Assembly: GCA_913060705.1 (NCBI GenBank)
Contig: CAJXTX010000010.1
Location: forward strand, 1 to 36,662
Direction: 5' to 3'
Length of the DNA stretch: 36,662 nt
From: an uncultured Bacteroidota bacterium
GTDB taxonomy: Bacteria; Bacteroidota; Bacteroidia; Flavobacteriales; Flavobacteriaceae
Shown: piece by piece, positions 24,931 to 33,057 of the stretch
Layout of the letters: each line of letters opens with the position of its first letter
Numbering within the stretch: the stretch's first letter is position 1
Notes under the pieces: generated by a model
The model's input: the letters and a program-made list of their open reading frames with translations, nothing else
The model's database searches: none
Told to the model about the DNA's origin: nothing
Translations under genes and position numbers: made by a program

Positions 24931-26225
24931 AAAACGTATTACTTGTTTTGTTTGCCTTGTGCTCTTTTGTGGCGTACTACGCAATAGCGTACCATATCGA
25001 ACGAACGGATATCGGCTATTTACTCTGTAGTGTTGCCGTTTTATTCTCGGCCTATTTTTATTGGTTACAACAGCGCCTTTCAATTGGGCTCATCTTCATA
25101 CTGGGTTTGGCCTTTAGGCTTTTGCTGAGCACCTCTTTTCCGTCACTCTCTCAAGACGTTTTTCGTTTCATCTGGGACGGCAATCTTACCCTGAGATCTA
25201 TCAGCCCTTACGCGTATACCCCCAACGAAATCATGGCACGTGAAGGCTTTGAGTCGCTCCGACAGCTCTACGATTCTATGGGGAGTCTTAGCGCTGGCAA
25301 CTACAGCAATTACCCTATGGTGAATCAATTGATGTTTGCGTTTGGGGCCTATTTTCAAGAACCGCATTATGGCTACCGGATTCTAATTGTTGTAGCCGAT
25401 ATTATCGCCTTCGGAATTCTTCTGAAGTTGATACAGTCACCAGAACACAAAGTTTGGGCACTAACCGCCTACTTCTTGAATCCGTTAGTAATTATTGAAG
25501 GCACTCAAAACCTCCATTTTGAGCCCGTAATGGTGGTCTTTTTCTTAGGCGCGATCTATGCTTTAAAGGTAAAACGTCCCTTGCAAGCCGGATGGCTCTA
25601 CGCGGCATCGGTGCTTACTAAACTCATGCCCCTCATGCTCATGCCCTTATTACTCCGTACCCTAAGACGGAAGTCCTTGGGGCGATTTGGACTTTCATTT
25701 GTGCTTTTTTCGGTGCTTTTGGCGCTCCTGTTCGTAGGTCCTCAATGGGCAACACATTGGGGCTCTAGCATTGGTCTGTGGTTCTCAAACTTTGAGTTTA
25801 ACCCTTCTATTTACCGCATCTACAAAGAAATAGGAAGAATGATGGGTGCCTACGACGATCAACTGATTCAAGCTTACGGCTATTTGCAAATTATTGGAAT
25901 CCTTAGCCTGGTAGGTTATTTAAGTTTCAGAACGACCCACTTAGGCCAATTCATTCGACACGGCTATTGGATTCTCATCGCCTATTTGATCACGGCGCCG
26001 ACGGTACATCCATGGTACCTCATTACATTGGTTGCACTAGCTGCTTTGAGAAGGGATCGAATACTGCTGCTTTGGTCAGGTACGATTTTCTTAAGCTATG
26101 CGGCCTATGGATTTGAACACAACGAGCTCCCGTTGTGGTTGGTAGGACTTGAATACTTACCCTTAGCGGTATATGCGTATTGGATCAACCGATCATCCGC
26201 AAGAAGCTCAGCTCTTTTTCGGTAA
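24927..26225 (+). CDS. GT87/GT39-like polyprenyl-phosphate-dependent mannosyltransferase
   Basis: A 432-residue integral membrane protein with about ten helices resembling DUF2029/GT87-type enzymes, which use lipid-linked sugars outside the membrane. Recognisable is the first extracytoplasmic loop with FPSLSQDVFRFIWDGNL, the Asp-Arg/Asp pair of this fold, followed by ISPYAYTPNEIMA. Later come PMVNQLMFAFGAYF, LNPLVIIEGTQNLHFE and VHPWYLI. The ATG at 24927 overlaps the previous stop (ATGA). It is the last gene of the run, and its 3' end overlaps the convergent rluB-like gene by 41 bases. With the GT2 pair upstream it suggests a glycolipid or lipid-linked glycan as product. The exact donor is unknown. 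Confidence 0.75.
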   Translation: MKNVLLVLFALCSFVAYYAIAYHIERTDIGYLLCSVAVLFSAYFYWLQQRLSIGLIFILGLAFRLLLSTSFPSLSQDVFRFIWDGNLTLRSISPYAYTPNEIMAREGFESLRQLYDSMGSLSAGNYSNYPMVNQLMFAFGAYFQEPHYGYRILIVVADIIAFGILLKLIQSPEHKVWALTAYFLNPLVIIEGTQNLHFEPVMVVFFLGAIYALKVKRPLQAGWLYAASVLTKLMPLMLMPLLLRTLRRKSLGRFGLSFVLFSVLLALLFVGPQWATHWGSSIGLWFSNFEFNPSIYRIYKEIGRMMGAYDDQLIQAYGYLQIIGILSLVGYLSFRTTHLGQFIRHGYWILIAYLITAPTVHPWYLITLVALAALRRDRILLLWSGTIFLSYAAYGFEHNELPLWLVGLEYLPLAVYAYWINRSSARSSALFR

Positions 26226-27039
26226 GATGTCTGAAGTGGCCTCTCGGCAAGTCTTTCTTGGTGAGACCAGCAAAACTAACGCGATCGAGTTTTGTGACCT
26301 CGTATCCGAAATGCTCGAAAATGCGGCGCACAATGCGGTTTTTGCCGCTGTGAATTTCAATGCCAACTTCTCTTTTTGTGGCGCCTTGAATGTAGCTGAT
26401 AGCATCCACTTCAACAGGGCCATCCTCAAGCGTAATCCCTTTTTCAATTTCTTGGAGATGGTTTACGCGAAGAGTCTTGTCTAACACTACGTGATATATC
26501 TTACGCACGCCGTACTTCGGATGGGTCAAACGGGCCGCAAGCTCTCCGTCATTGGTAAAAAGTAATAATCCAGTGGTGTTGCGGTCGAGACGTCCTACCG
26601 GAAAAAGACGTTGTTTTGTCGCAGAGGCGATCAGTTCCATCACCGTCCGCCTTCCTTTTTCGTCCGAAGTGGTGGTGATGAAATTTTTTGGCTTATTGAG
26701 CAGCACATATTCCTTGCGCTCTGAAGAGATCAGGCGACCGTCAAAACGAACCTCATCGTTAAAAGAGACTTGAAAGCCCATCTCTGAAACAACCTTACCG
26801 TTCACCGTCACACTACCGGCCTTAATGAAGGTATCTGCCTCTCTGCGAGAGCATATACCTGCATGAGCGATGAAGCGATTCAAGCGCATTTTGCCGCTGG
26901 TATCTGCTTTTTTCTCAGGTCGTGGAGCGGCAGACTTCTTTGCGGCCATAGGTTTCCTAGGGCCTGAATACTTTTTAGGACCACTCTGAGGTTTTGAAGC
27001 CCCAGGTTTAGGCTTTCTGGGTGAATTTTTCGAAGGCAA
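26185..27039 (-). CDS. RluB/RsuA-family rRNA pseudouridine synthase
   Basis: A 284-residue pseudouridine synthase that modifies large-subunit rRNA. After a Lys/Pro/Ser/Gly-rich, low-complexity N-terminus (about 1-48) comes the S4 RNA-binding domain (MRLNRFIAHAGICSRREAD) and the catalytic domain with VGRLDRNTTGLLLFTNDGELA, where the Asp of GRLDRNT is the nucleophile. GKNRIVRRIFEHFG is the RluB/E/F-type C-terminal motif. The start is a TTG at 27039, the first start codon after an upstream in-frame stop; the ATG at 26949 would remove 30 residues of the tail but no domain. It is last in the mevalonate/UbiA run after a 10-base gap, and convergent with a glycosyltransferase with a 41-base overlap. 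Confidence 0.9.
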   Translation of the reverse strand: MPSKNSPRKPKPGASKPQSGPKKYSGPRKPMAAKKSAAPRPEKKADTSGKMRLNRFIAHAGICSRREADTFIKAGSVTVNGKVVSEMGFQVSFNDEVRFDGRLISSERKEYVLLNKPKNFITTTSDEKGRRTVMELIASATKQRLFPVGRLDRNTTGLLLFTNDGELAARLTHPKYGVRKIYHVVLDKTLRVNHLQEIEKGITLEDGPVEVDAISYIQGATKREVGIEIHSGKNRIVRRIFEHFGYEVTKLDRVSFAGLTKKDLPRGHFRHLTEKELSFLRMIG

Positions 27040-27049
27040 ACGTTAGGTT

Positions 27050-27952
27050 TTAAAGGGCAAAAATAAACGCTTTTAGCTCACTTAAGCGTGAAAGGTCTAA
27101 AAAGAGTATACCCATAACCCCCATGAGTACCAGCAGTTTTAAGAACCAATGCACGCGACTGTAAACGTCAGAACGATCTTTAAAAGACATGACGACCATT
27201 AGAATCACAAAGCTTATTGATGCGAAATAAAAATAATAGCGCATTCCTGAAAGCTCAAATGCGTACAAGATGAATACGCTGATACATAGCTCAAGCCCTA
27301 CTGCCGCCTGGATGAAACGTCTATTCTTGTCTTCGCCCCAGGTAGTGGCAAGCGTACGCAGTCCGACGGCGAGGTCTCCAGGCAGGTTTTCTAGATCCTT
27401 GACCAGGGTAACGATCCACAACAGAACAAATAAGAAGACGGCAAATGCCAAAATAATGCCATCAAAATACCTATAGTAAAGAAAAAGAACGGCAATAGGA
27501 CTTACCGACAAGAAGGCTGACAACAAACTACCCCATAGCGGAATACTTCTTAATCGATGCGAGTAAAGCCATATGGTTAAGAAATACCCTAAAAAGTACA
27601 GCGCTGCCAATAGAGAGACCCAGGCACCCGCAAGAAGCGCAATGCTTATTAACAGGGCAGACCACCTCATCAGACTTGAGGGAGTCCGTTGTAAGTCTAT
27701 CATACTCTTTACCGGACGATTGATCAAGTCTTTGGGCAAGTCGTAGTACTGATTAATCAGATAGCCTCCTGATACGACTAAAAGGGTAGCCAGTATCAAA
27801 AGGTGAAGGTCTTTGTTCAGTAGTAATTCGGCTACCGAAAACACTCTGCCAAAAATGTAAACTGCTGAAAGGTATTGCGCTAAGACAACAAGAAATCCGT
27901 TGTACAATCGAGTAACACTAAAGAGCGACCATAAGCGGGCCTTTAGGTTCAT
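27050..27952 (-). CDS. UbiA-family prenyltransferase
   Basis: A 300-residue membrane prenyltransferase with about eight to nine helices. The first Asp-rich motif is NQYYDLPKD (N-x3-D-x3-D) and is followed by INRPVKSM, typical of the family; the second is VKDLENLPGDLAVG. These bind the Mg-diphosphate of a polyprenyl donor. It lies 2 bases after mevalonate kinase, placing it in isoprenoid metabolism. In Bacteroidota such genes are often annotated as geranylgeranylglycerol-phosphate geranylgeranyltransferase-like, but the acceptor (quinone head group, glycerol phosphate or other) cannot be read from this sequence. Confidence 0.88.
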   Translation of the reverse strand: MNLKARLWSLFSVTRLYNGFLVVLAQYLSAVYIFGRVFSVAELLLNKDLHLLILATLLVVSGGYLINQYYDLPKDLINRPVKSMIDLQRTPSSLMRWSALLISIALLAGAWVSLLAALYFLGYFLTIWLYSHRLRSIPLWGSLLSAFLSVSPIAVLFLYYRYFDGIILAFAVFLFVLLWIVTLVKDLENLPGDLAVGLRTLATTWGEDKNRRFIQAAVGLELCISVFILYAFELSGMRYYFYFASISFVILMVVMSFKDRSDVYSRVHWFLKLLVLMGVMGILFLDLSRLSELKAFIFAL

Positions 27953-27954
27953 GA

Positions 27955-28893
27955 CTAAAAGGTATAAACCACTTCTAAAGTGTGTCCTTCTAATTCGCGT
28001 TTCGCACGCTCAAGGTCTTCGGTGAAACCTAAGAAGTACCCTCCTCCTCCAGATCCGCAGAGCTTGAGGTAATAGGCGTCAGTCTCTAGTCCTTTTTGCC
28101 AAAGTCCTAGGACACTTTCAGGAATCATGGGCTTAAAGTGCTCAAAAACCACTTGCGACAGTTTTCTAAGATCTTTGAACAAGCCCTTCACCTCACCCTT
28201 CAAAAAATGATCAATACAGGCATCGGTATATTTCACGAACTGGTCGCGCATTACCTCTTCGAATTGTTTGTTCTCAAGGTTCTTCATGAACAGCTGTACC
28301 ATAGGGGCAGTTTCACCTACTACTCCGCTATCGAGAAGAAAAACAGCTCCCTTTCCGTCAAGTTTTTGCGATGGAATGTGTGTAGACTCCACATGGTCTT
28401 TGGCGTGAATGAGAATCGGAATACTGAGATAGCTATTGAGCGGATCAAGTCCTGAAGAAGTTCCATGAAAGAACGATTCCATTACCCCGAATTGCTGCTT
28501 GAGGTCAAGCAATTTTTCTCGGGTTAGATTTTCTAACACCGTTACTTTTTCAGTGGCATACCGATCGTATAATGCGGCAACGATAGCTCCACTGCTCCCT
28601 ACTCCGTATCCCATGGGGATCGAACTGTCAAAATACATGCCGTCGGCCAAGTCGGCCTCAAGTCGCTCAAAATCAAAAGGAACTTTAAGGGTATCTTCTG
28701 CTCTTTTCTGCTTGAGGTATTCGGTATAACGTTTCAGTTTTTGGTTTGACGCTGTGTGCGAGGTTTGATCTACGTCATCAAAACGTAACGCTCCATTGAA
28801 CGTATTAAACGGAATAGCAAGGCCCTTAGAATCTTTTATGATCCCGTATTCGCCAAACAGCAAAATTTTTGCGTAAAACAGCGGACCTTTCAT
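27955..28893 (-). CDS. Mevalonate kinase
   Basis: A 312-residue GHMP kinase that phosphorylates mevalonate to 5-phosphomevalonate. Motif 1 is FYAKILLFGEYGI, motif 2 GYGVGSSGAIVAALYD and motif 3 GSGGGGYFLGF. Context decides the substrate: it follows the diphosphomevalonate decarboxylase gene by 33 bases and precedes UbiA by 2. The ATG at 28893 is used because the upstream extension to 28926 starts with TTG and lies in the intergenic region. Bacteroidota mevalonate kinases of this short type are common. Phosphomevalonate kinase, needed between the two, is not in the window. Confidence 0.88.
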   Translation of the reverse strand: MKGPLFYAKILLFGEYGIIKDSKGLAIPFNTFNGALRFDDVDQTSHTASNQKLKRYTEYLKQKRAEDTLKVPFDFERLEADLADGMYFDSSIPMGYGVGSSGAIVAALYDRYATEKVTVLENLTREKLLDLKQQFGVMESFFHGTSSGLDPLNSYLSIPILIHAKDHVESTHIPSQKLDGKGAVFLLDSGVVGETAPMVQLFMKNLENKQFEEVMRDQFVKYTDACIDHFLKGEVKGLFKDLRKLSQVVFEHFKPMIPESVLGLWQKGLETDAYYLKLCGSGGGGYFLGFTEDLERAKRELEGHTLEVVYTF

Positions 28894-28926
28894 TTTGTTT
28901 AATTTTTCAGAAACAAAGGTAAACAA

Positions 28927-29988
28927 TTAAACAGCCCCTTCTCCGCAGTGGTCGTGAATAAAGAATCCGTCTTCACAATAACTCTTTAGCTCGTCTTCGA
29001 TAAAGGCATGAACCTTTTCTTTCTCGGCCTCTGGATAAAGTAAGTGAACATTGGCCCCTGCATCTAAAGTGAAACATACCGGAGTTTCAGTCATCTCCCT
29101 GTATTCCCATATCTTCTTAATCACCTCTAAGGTTTGAGGCTCCATAAGCACGAAATAGGGGTTTGAAGTCATCATCATCGCATGAAGACTTAAAGCTTCA
29201 GATTCTACAATACGTATAAACGATTCTACATTACCCTTTTTCAAGGCAGACACCAACGAACTCATGTGTGTCTGTGCTTGTTCAAAGCGGGCATCTTTGT
29301 ACGGGTGGTTATTCATTAAATCGTGCCCTACAGTACTGCTCACCTTTTTGGCTCCTTTATGAACGATAAGAATAGTGTCTTGATACGTCTTGAAAATCTC
29401 ATGAGGTCGTTCAAATTTTGTAGCATATAGGTCAGAACTTTGCTCTAGCTCATGATGTTCTCCCCAAGAAACGATCGGGCCTTCGATACTTCGCGCTGCG
29501 CTTCCTGATCCTAAACGAGCCAAAAACGAAGCCTTCTGAGCCATGGCCTCCTTTGCTATTCCACCCAACTTTTGTTCGAGGGTGACAATACCCATCGCCA
29601 GTGCCGCCATACCGCTTGCCGAAGAAGCAATACCACTGCTGTGCGGAAAGGTATTTGAAGTATCAATGGTTATCTTATACTCATTCAAAAACGGGCAATA
29701 GAGCCTAATGCGTTCAAGAAATTGAACCACCTTGGGTTCAAATTCGTGTTTCGGTTCGCCTTGGTAAAGCACACGAACTTCAGCCTTTGATGCTTTCTCA
29801 AAAAGCAGGCGAGAACTGGTGTGTGCCTCAGAGAGCGTAAAGGAAATTGACGGATTGGCAGGTATTTGTGAAGCATACTTGCCCCAATACTTTACTAAAG
29901 CAATATTACTAGGTGCCTTGTGTGTTGTTTCAAACCTTTCTAAGGTAGCGGTTTGAACTGCAGATATAAATGCTTCGTTCTGATCCAT
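28927..29988 (-). CDS. mvaD: Diphosphomevalonate decarboxylase
   Basis: A 353-residue GHMP-fold enzyme making isopentenyl diphosphate from mevalonate 5-diphosphate by ATP-dependent decarboxylation. Signature segments are [13 protein letters not shown] near the N-terminus, the ATP loop [16 protein letters not shown], and [15 protein letters not shown] with the catalytic region. [14 protein letters not shown] lies near the end. The ATG at 29988 (MDQNEAF) gives the usual short leader before the APSN motif and sits 9 bases after a TATCTTTG promoter box; the ATG at 30021 would lie upstream of that box. It is first in the mvaD-mevalonate kinase-UbiA-rluB run and divergent from glycerol kinase. Confidence 0.93.
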   Translation of the reverse strand: MDQNEAFISAVQTATLERFETTHKAPSNIALVKYWGKYASQIPANPSISFTLSEAHTSSRLLFEKASKAEVRVLYQGEPKHEFEPKVVQFLERIRLYCPFLNEYKITIDTSNTFPHSSGIASSASGMAALAMGIVTLEQKLGGIAKEAMAQKASFLARLGSGSAARSIEGPIVSWGEHHELEQSSDLYATKFERPHEIFKTYQDTILIVHKGAKKVSSTVGHDLMNNHPYKDARFEQAQTHMSSLVSALKKGNVESFIRIVESEALSLHAMMMTSNPYFVLMEPQTLEVIKKIWEYREMTETPVCFTLDAGANVHLLYPEAEKEKVHAFIEDELKSYCEDGFFIHDHCGEGAV

Positions 29989-29997
29989 AGGGTGGTT

Positions 29998-30005
29998 CAA
30001 AGATA
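29998..30005 (-). promoter_or_regulatory. TAnnTTTG box upstream of diphosphomevalonate decarboxylase
   Basis: TATCTTTG on the minus strand, perfect for the -7 element, 9 bases before the ATG at 29988. No -33 TTTG is found at 19 bases, so it is a moderate candidate. The leader would be only a few bases. Confidence 0.4.
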
Positions 30006-30058
30006 CGGAGTGCGACTGCATCGACCGCGTAATCGCATGAACCTAAGTCGAAATAATG

Positions 30059-30066
30059 TATCTTTT
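30059..30066 (+). promoter_or_regulatory. Possible -7 box of glycerol kinase
   Basis: TATCTTTT, seven of eight to TAnnTTTG, 18 bases before the glpK ATG at 30085 in the short divergent intergenic region. A -33 element is not evident, so this is weak. Confidence 0.3.
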
Positions 30067-30084
30067 TATACCCAAATATGCACT

Positions 30085-31569
30085 ATGAAACGTTTCTTAC
30101 TTGCACTAGATCAAGGAACCACGAGCTCGAGGGCACTTATTGTCGATCAAAACGCAACCGTGTGTGCCGTAGCACAACGTGAATTCAAGCAAATCTTTCC
30201 GCAAAATGGATGGGTAGAGCATGACGCAGAAGAAATATGGAATAGCCAACTCGAGGTCGCACGTGAAGCACTCTCGAAGGCATCTATTACTGCCGATGCT
30301 ATAGAGGCTATTGGAATTACGAACCAACGCGAAACCACCGTGGTATGGAACAGCGATACAGGCAAACCGATTTACAATGCGATCGTTTGGCAAGACAAAA
30401 GAACCACAGAACGCTGTGAAGCCTTAAAGGCGGCAGGGAGCGCTGAAATGATCCGATCCAAAACCGGACTTGTCATCGACTCGTATTTCTCGGCGACCAA
30501 AATCGAATGGATTCTAGACCATGTTGAAGGGGCTAGAGCCCTTGCAGAAGCTGGCAAGCTAAAGGCAGGTACCATTGACAGTTGGTTGATATACAATCTT
30601 ACCAAAGGAGAAAGGCACGTTACCGATGTGACCAACGCATCGAGAACACTGTTATATAATATCAATACGTTGAGTTGGGATGAGGAGCTTCTTGAACTCT
30701 TTCGAATTCCCAAAAATATGTTGCCCGAGGTTGTCGCTTCAAGCGCTGTTTTAGGACAGAGTTCAAAAGAAATTCTCGGTGCTCATATACCTATAGCAGG
30801 TATTGCCGGAGATCAACAGTCTGCGCTTTTCGGACAGCATTGTACTGAAGTGGGTATGGTGAAAAACACCTATGGCACGGGCTGCTTTATGCTGATGAAT
30901 ATTGGCGATAAACCCGTTTTGTCTGAGGCAAATCTTCTCACCACGATTGCATGGCAGATCGGAGATAAAGTAACGTATGCTCTTGAAGGGAGTGTTTTTA
31001 TAGCCGGAGCAGTCGTGCAATGGCTGAGAGACAGCCTGGGGTTCATAGAAGCCTCTTCAGAAGTTGAAGCACTTGCGGCAAGCGTTCCGGACAGTGAAGG
31101 GGTTTACTTTGTTCCTGCCTTTGTAGGACTAGGAGCCCCGTATTGGGAACCCTACGTAAGAGGACAAATTACCGGACTTACGCGTGGCACCACGAAAGCA
31201 CACATTGCTAGGGCCGCACTAGATGCCATTGCCTTTCAAACCATGGATATTCTAGAAGCTATGCAAAAAGACTCCGGTAATAGTATAAAAGCTCTAAAAG
31301 TCGACGGAGGAGCTTCGAACAATAACCTACTGATGCAGTTTCAGGCTGACATCTTACAAACCCCTGTGATTCGTCCGCATGAGGTAGAATCGACGGCCTT
31401 AGGAGCAGCTTATTTGGCGGGGCTGGCCACTGGCTTCTTTGAGTCGACAGCACAAATTGCTTCCTTACAAAACCAAAGTCAAACCTTCAATCCAGGCCCT
31501 ATGAATGATCGATTGAGTTCAGCCATAAAGGGTTGGCACAAGGCTATTCAAATTGCACTTAACCATTAA
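30085..31569 (+). CDS. glpK: Glycerol kinase
   Basis: A 494-residue cytoplasmic FGGY kinase converting glycerol and ATP to sn-glycerol 3-phosphate. It starts [17 protein letters not shown], the phosphate-1 loop with the family's DQGTTSSR. It continues with [12 protein letters not shown] and WQDKRT, which contact glycerol, then [13 protein letters not shown] with the catalytic Asp, and [20 protein letters not shown]. The ATG at 30085 is used although the frame is open further upstream (29953), because the protein begins exactly as family members do and the extension overlaps the divergent mvaD 5' region. Glycerol facilitator follows after 3 bases. The product is used by GlpD at 9688-11241. Confidence 0.97.
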   Translation: MKRFLLALDQGTTSSRALIVDQNATVCAVAQREFKQIFPQNGWVEHDAEEIWNSQLEVAREALSKASITADAIEAIGITNQRETTVVWNSDTGKPIYNAIVWQDKRTTERCEALKAAGSAEMIRSKTGLVIDSYFSATKIEWILDHVEGARALAEAGKLKAGTIDSWLIYNLTKGERHVTDVTNASRTLLYNINTLSWDEELLELFRIPKNMLPEVVASSAVLGQSSKEILGAHIPIAGIAGDQQSALFGQHCTEVGMVKNTYGTGCFMLMNIGDKPVLSEANLLTTIAWQIGDKVTYALEGSVFIAGAVVQWLRDSLGFIEASSEVEALAASVPDSEGVYFVPAFVGLGAPYWEPYVRGQITGLTRGTTKAHIARAALDAIAFQTMDILEAMQKDSGNSIKALKVDGGASNNNLLMQFQADILQTPVIRPHEVESTALGAAYLAGLATGFFESTAQIASLQNQSQTFNPGPMNDRLSSAIKGWHKAIQIALNH

Positions 31570-31572
31570 ACC

Positions 31573-32310
31573 ATGAATACACTCGTTGCAGAATTTTTTG
31601 GCACCTACCTCATGATGCTTCTTGGCCTCGGAGTCAATGCAAACGTTTCCTTAAAAAACACCAAAGGATCGTTCAGTAATGCAAGTGCCTGGGTACTCAT
31701 TTGCGCCGGATGGGCGTTTGCCGTTTACATCGGCGTCGTCGTTTCTGGTCCCATTAGTGGCGCTCATCTGAACCCTGCGGTAAGTCTTGCACTACTGATC
31801 AACGGGAGCCTCTCGTTAAGTGAGTTTGTCAATTATGTTGGGGTTCAGTTTGCCGGAGCCATTGCGGCTTCTTTTAGTGTATGGTTCATGTATCACGATC
31901 ACTTCGAAGCCACCGAAAGTCTAGAAACGCGCAGAGGCGTGTTTTGTACAGCTCCCGAATATGCAAATGTGGCCAAGAACTTTTTTAGCGAATTCATAGG
32001 TGCCTTTGTGCTATTATTTGCCATTCTTCACTTCACAGATCCTGAGCTCATGGCTTCTGGAGAAAAAATTGGAATGGGGTCAATAGGAGCCCTACCAGTA
32101 GCTATCGTAGTATGGGGGATTGGACTTTCGCTTGGCGGTACCACCGGATATGCCATCAATCCTGCACGAGATTTGGGTCCACGCATAGCACACGCGCTTC
32201 TTCCGGTCAAAGAAAAGGCAGACGGAAATTGGTCGTATTCTTGGATCCCTGTGGTTGGACCCCTCTGCGGAGCAGCCTTTGCGGCCTTTTTATTTGCCCT
32301 ATTGAGCTAG
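31573..32310 (+). CDS. glpF: Glycerol facilitator (aquaglyceroporin)
   Basis: A 245-residue MIP-family channel with six helices and two half-helices. The first NPA box is at 67-69 (GAHLNPAVSLA), the second at 196-198 (INPARDLGPR). Asp200 directly after NPAR and Trp47 in CAGWAFAVY correspond to residues that mark glycerol-conducting channels rather than water-only aquaporins. It is cotranscribed with glpK (3-base gap), supporting glycerol uptake and trapping. Its stop overlaps the convergent glycerophosphodiesterase gene by 12 bases. Confidence 0.94.
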   Translation: MNTLVAEFFGTYLMMLLGLGVNANVSLKNTKGSFSNASAWVLICAGWAFAVYIGVVVSGPISGAHLNPAVSLALLINGSLSLSEFVNYVGVQFAGAIAASFSVWFMYHDHFEATESLETRRGVFCTAPEYANVAKNFFSEFIGAFVLLFAILHFTDPELMASGEKIGMGSIGALPVAIVVWGIGLSLGGTTGYAINPARDLGPRIAHALLPVKEKADGNWSYSWIPVVGPLCGAAFAAFLFALLS

Positions 32311-33057
32311 GGCTCTGTCAGGATAGTTGCAGAATATACCGTCTACTTTATACGAGCGCATTAACGCAATGTCCTCTAGTTCATTCACCGTGTAGGTAAA
32401 GACCTTGAATCCTGCATCGTGAATCGCTTGGACGTTTTCAGCCGTCACGCGTTTGAACCACGGATTGATTGCAATGGCATTGAGCTCTTGTGCAACACTT
32501 ATAGCATCCAGCGGATCCTCTCCTGTAAGCACGGCTATAGCAAAGCTTTTATCTAATTCGCGCACACGCTCAAGCTCTCTCCACTTGAAGCTTGAGAACA
32601 CGAATTGATCTGGGGTATATCTCTGCGATTCGATGTACTCACGAACGATGCGTACCGAATCGTCGGCCGTATTTGAGCCTTTCAACTCAATGTTTAACGA
32701 AGTGCGCGCATCGAGCGTATCGAGGACCTCAATTAGGGTTGGGATGCGATGTCCCCCTTCTAAGGTTAGCGCCTTTACTTGTTCGAGATTCATCGCTTCG
32801 ATTGGACCACTACCATCGGTGAGTTTATCTACCTCGTCGTCGTGAAACACGACGAGCTCTCCGGATGCGATCTTAAAGACATCTATTTCAATCATGGGCA
32901 CCCCAAGCTCTACCGCTTTATCGATTGAGGCAAGGGTGTTCTCAGTCTCGTACCCCATGGCGCCACGATGACCAATAACGTAAAGCTCAGGTTCTGAAGT
33001 AGAGAGGGTGCAAGCGCTCATAAGAAATGCCAAGAAAATTAGGTTAATCGTTTTCAT
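32299..33057 (-). CDS. Glycerophosphodiester phosphodiesterase lipoprotein
   Basis: A 252-residue exported GDPD enzyme that splits glycerophosphodiesters to glycerol 3-phosphate and an alcohol. The ATG at 33057 gives a signal peptide MKTINLIFLAFLMSAC with a lipobox, so it is probably a lipoprotein in the periplasm; the frame to 33069 begins at TTG. Catalytic motifs: VIGHRGAMGYETENTLAS (His-Arg and Glu), MIEIDVFKI and VVFHDDEVDKLTDG. FNPWFKRVT-like and VFTYTVNELED close the TIM barrel. Its start overlaps the GH13 gene by 14 bases, so it ends the symporter-amylase-GDPD unit. It is convergent to glpF; the product glycerol 3-phosphate or glycerol could serve the glycerol genes. Confidence 0.93.
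   Translation of the reverse strand: MKTINLIFLAFLMSACTLSTSEPELYVIGHRGAMGYETENTLASIDKAVELGVPMIEIDVFKIASGELVVFHDDEVDKLTDGSGPIEAMNLEQVKALTLEGGHRIPTLIEVLDTLDARTSLNIELKGSNTADDSVRIVREYIESQRYTPDQFVFSSFKWRELERVRELDKSFAIAVLTGEDPLDAISVAQELNAIAINPWFKRVTAENVQAIHDAGFKVFTYTVNELEDIALMRSYKVDGIFCNYPDRALAQ

Noticed and set aside
26173-26484. 103-residue plus-strand frame antisense to the pseudouridine synthase
   Set aside because: It lies in a frame opposite a well-supported conserved gene, has no recognisable domain and looks like a shadow frame.
29953-30084. N-terminal extension of glycerol kinase
   Set aside because: The 44 extra residues are basic, unlike any GlpK N-terminus, and overlap the 5' end and promoter of the divergent decarboxylase gene.
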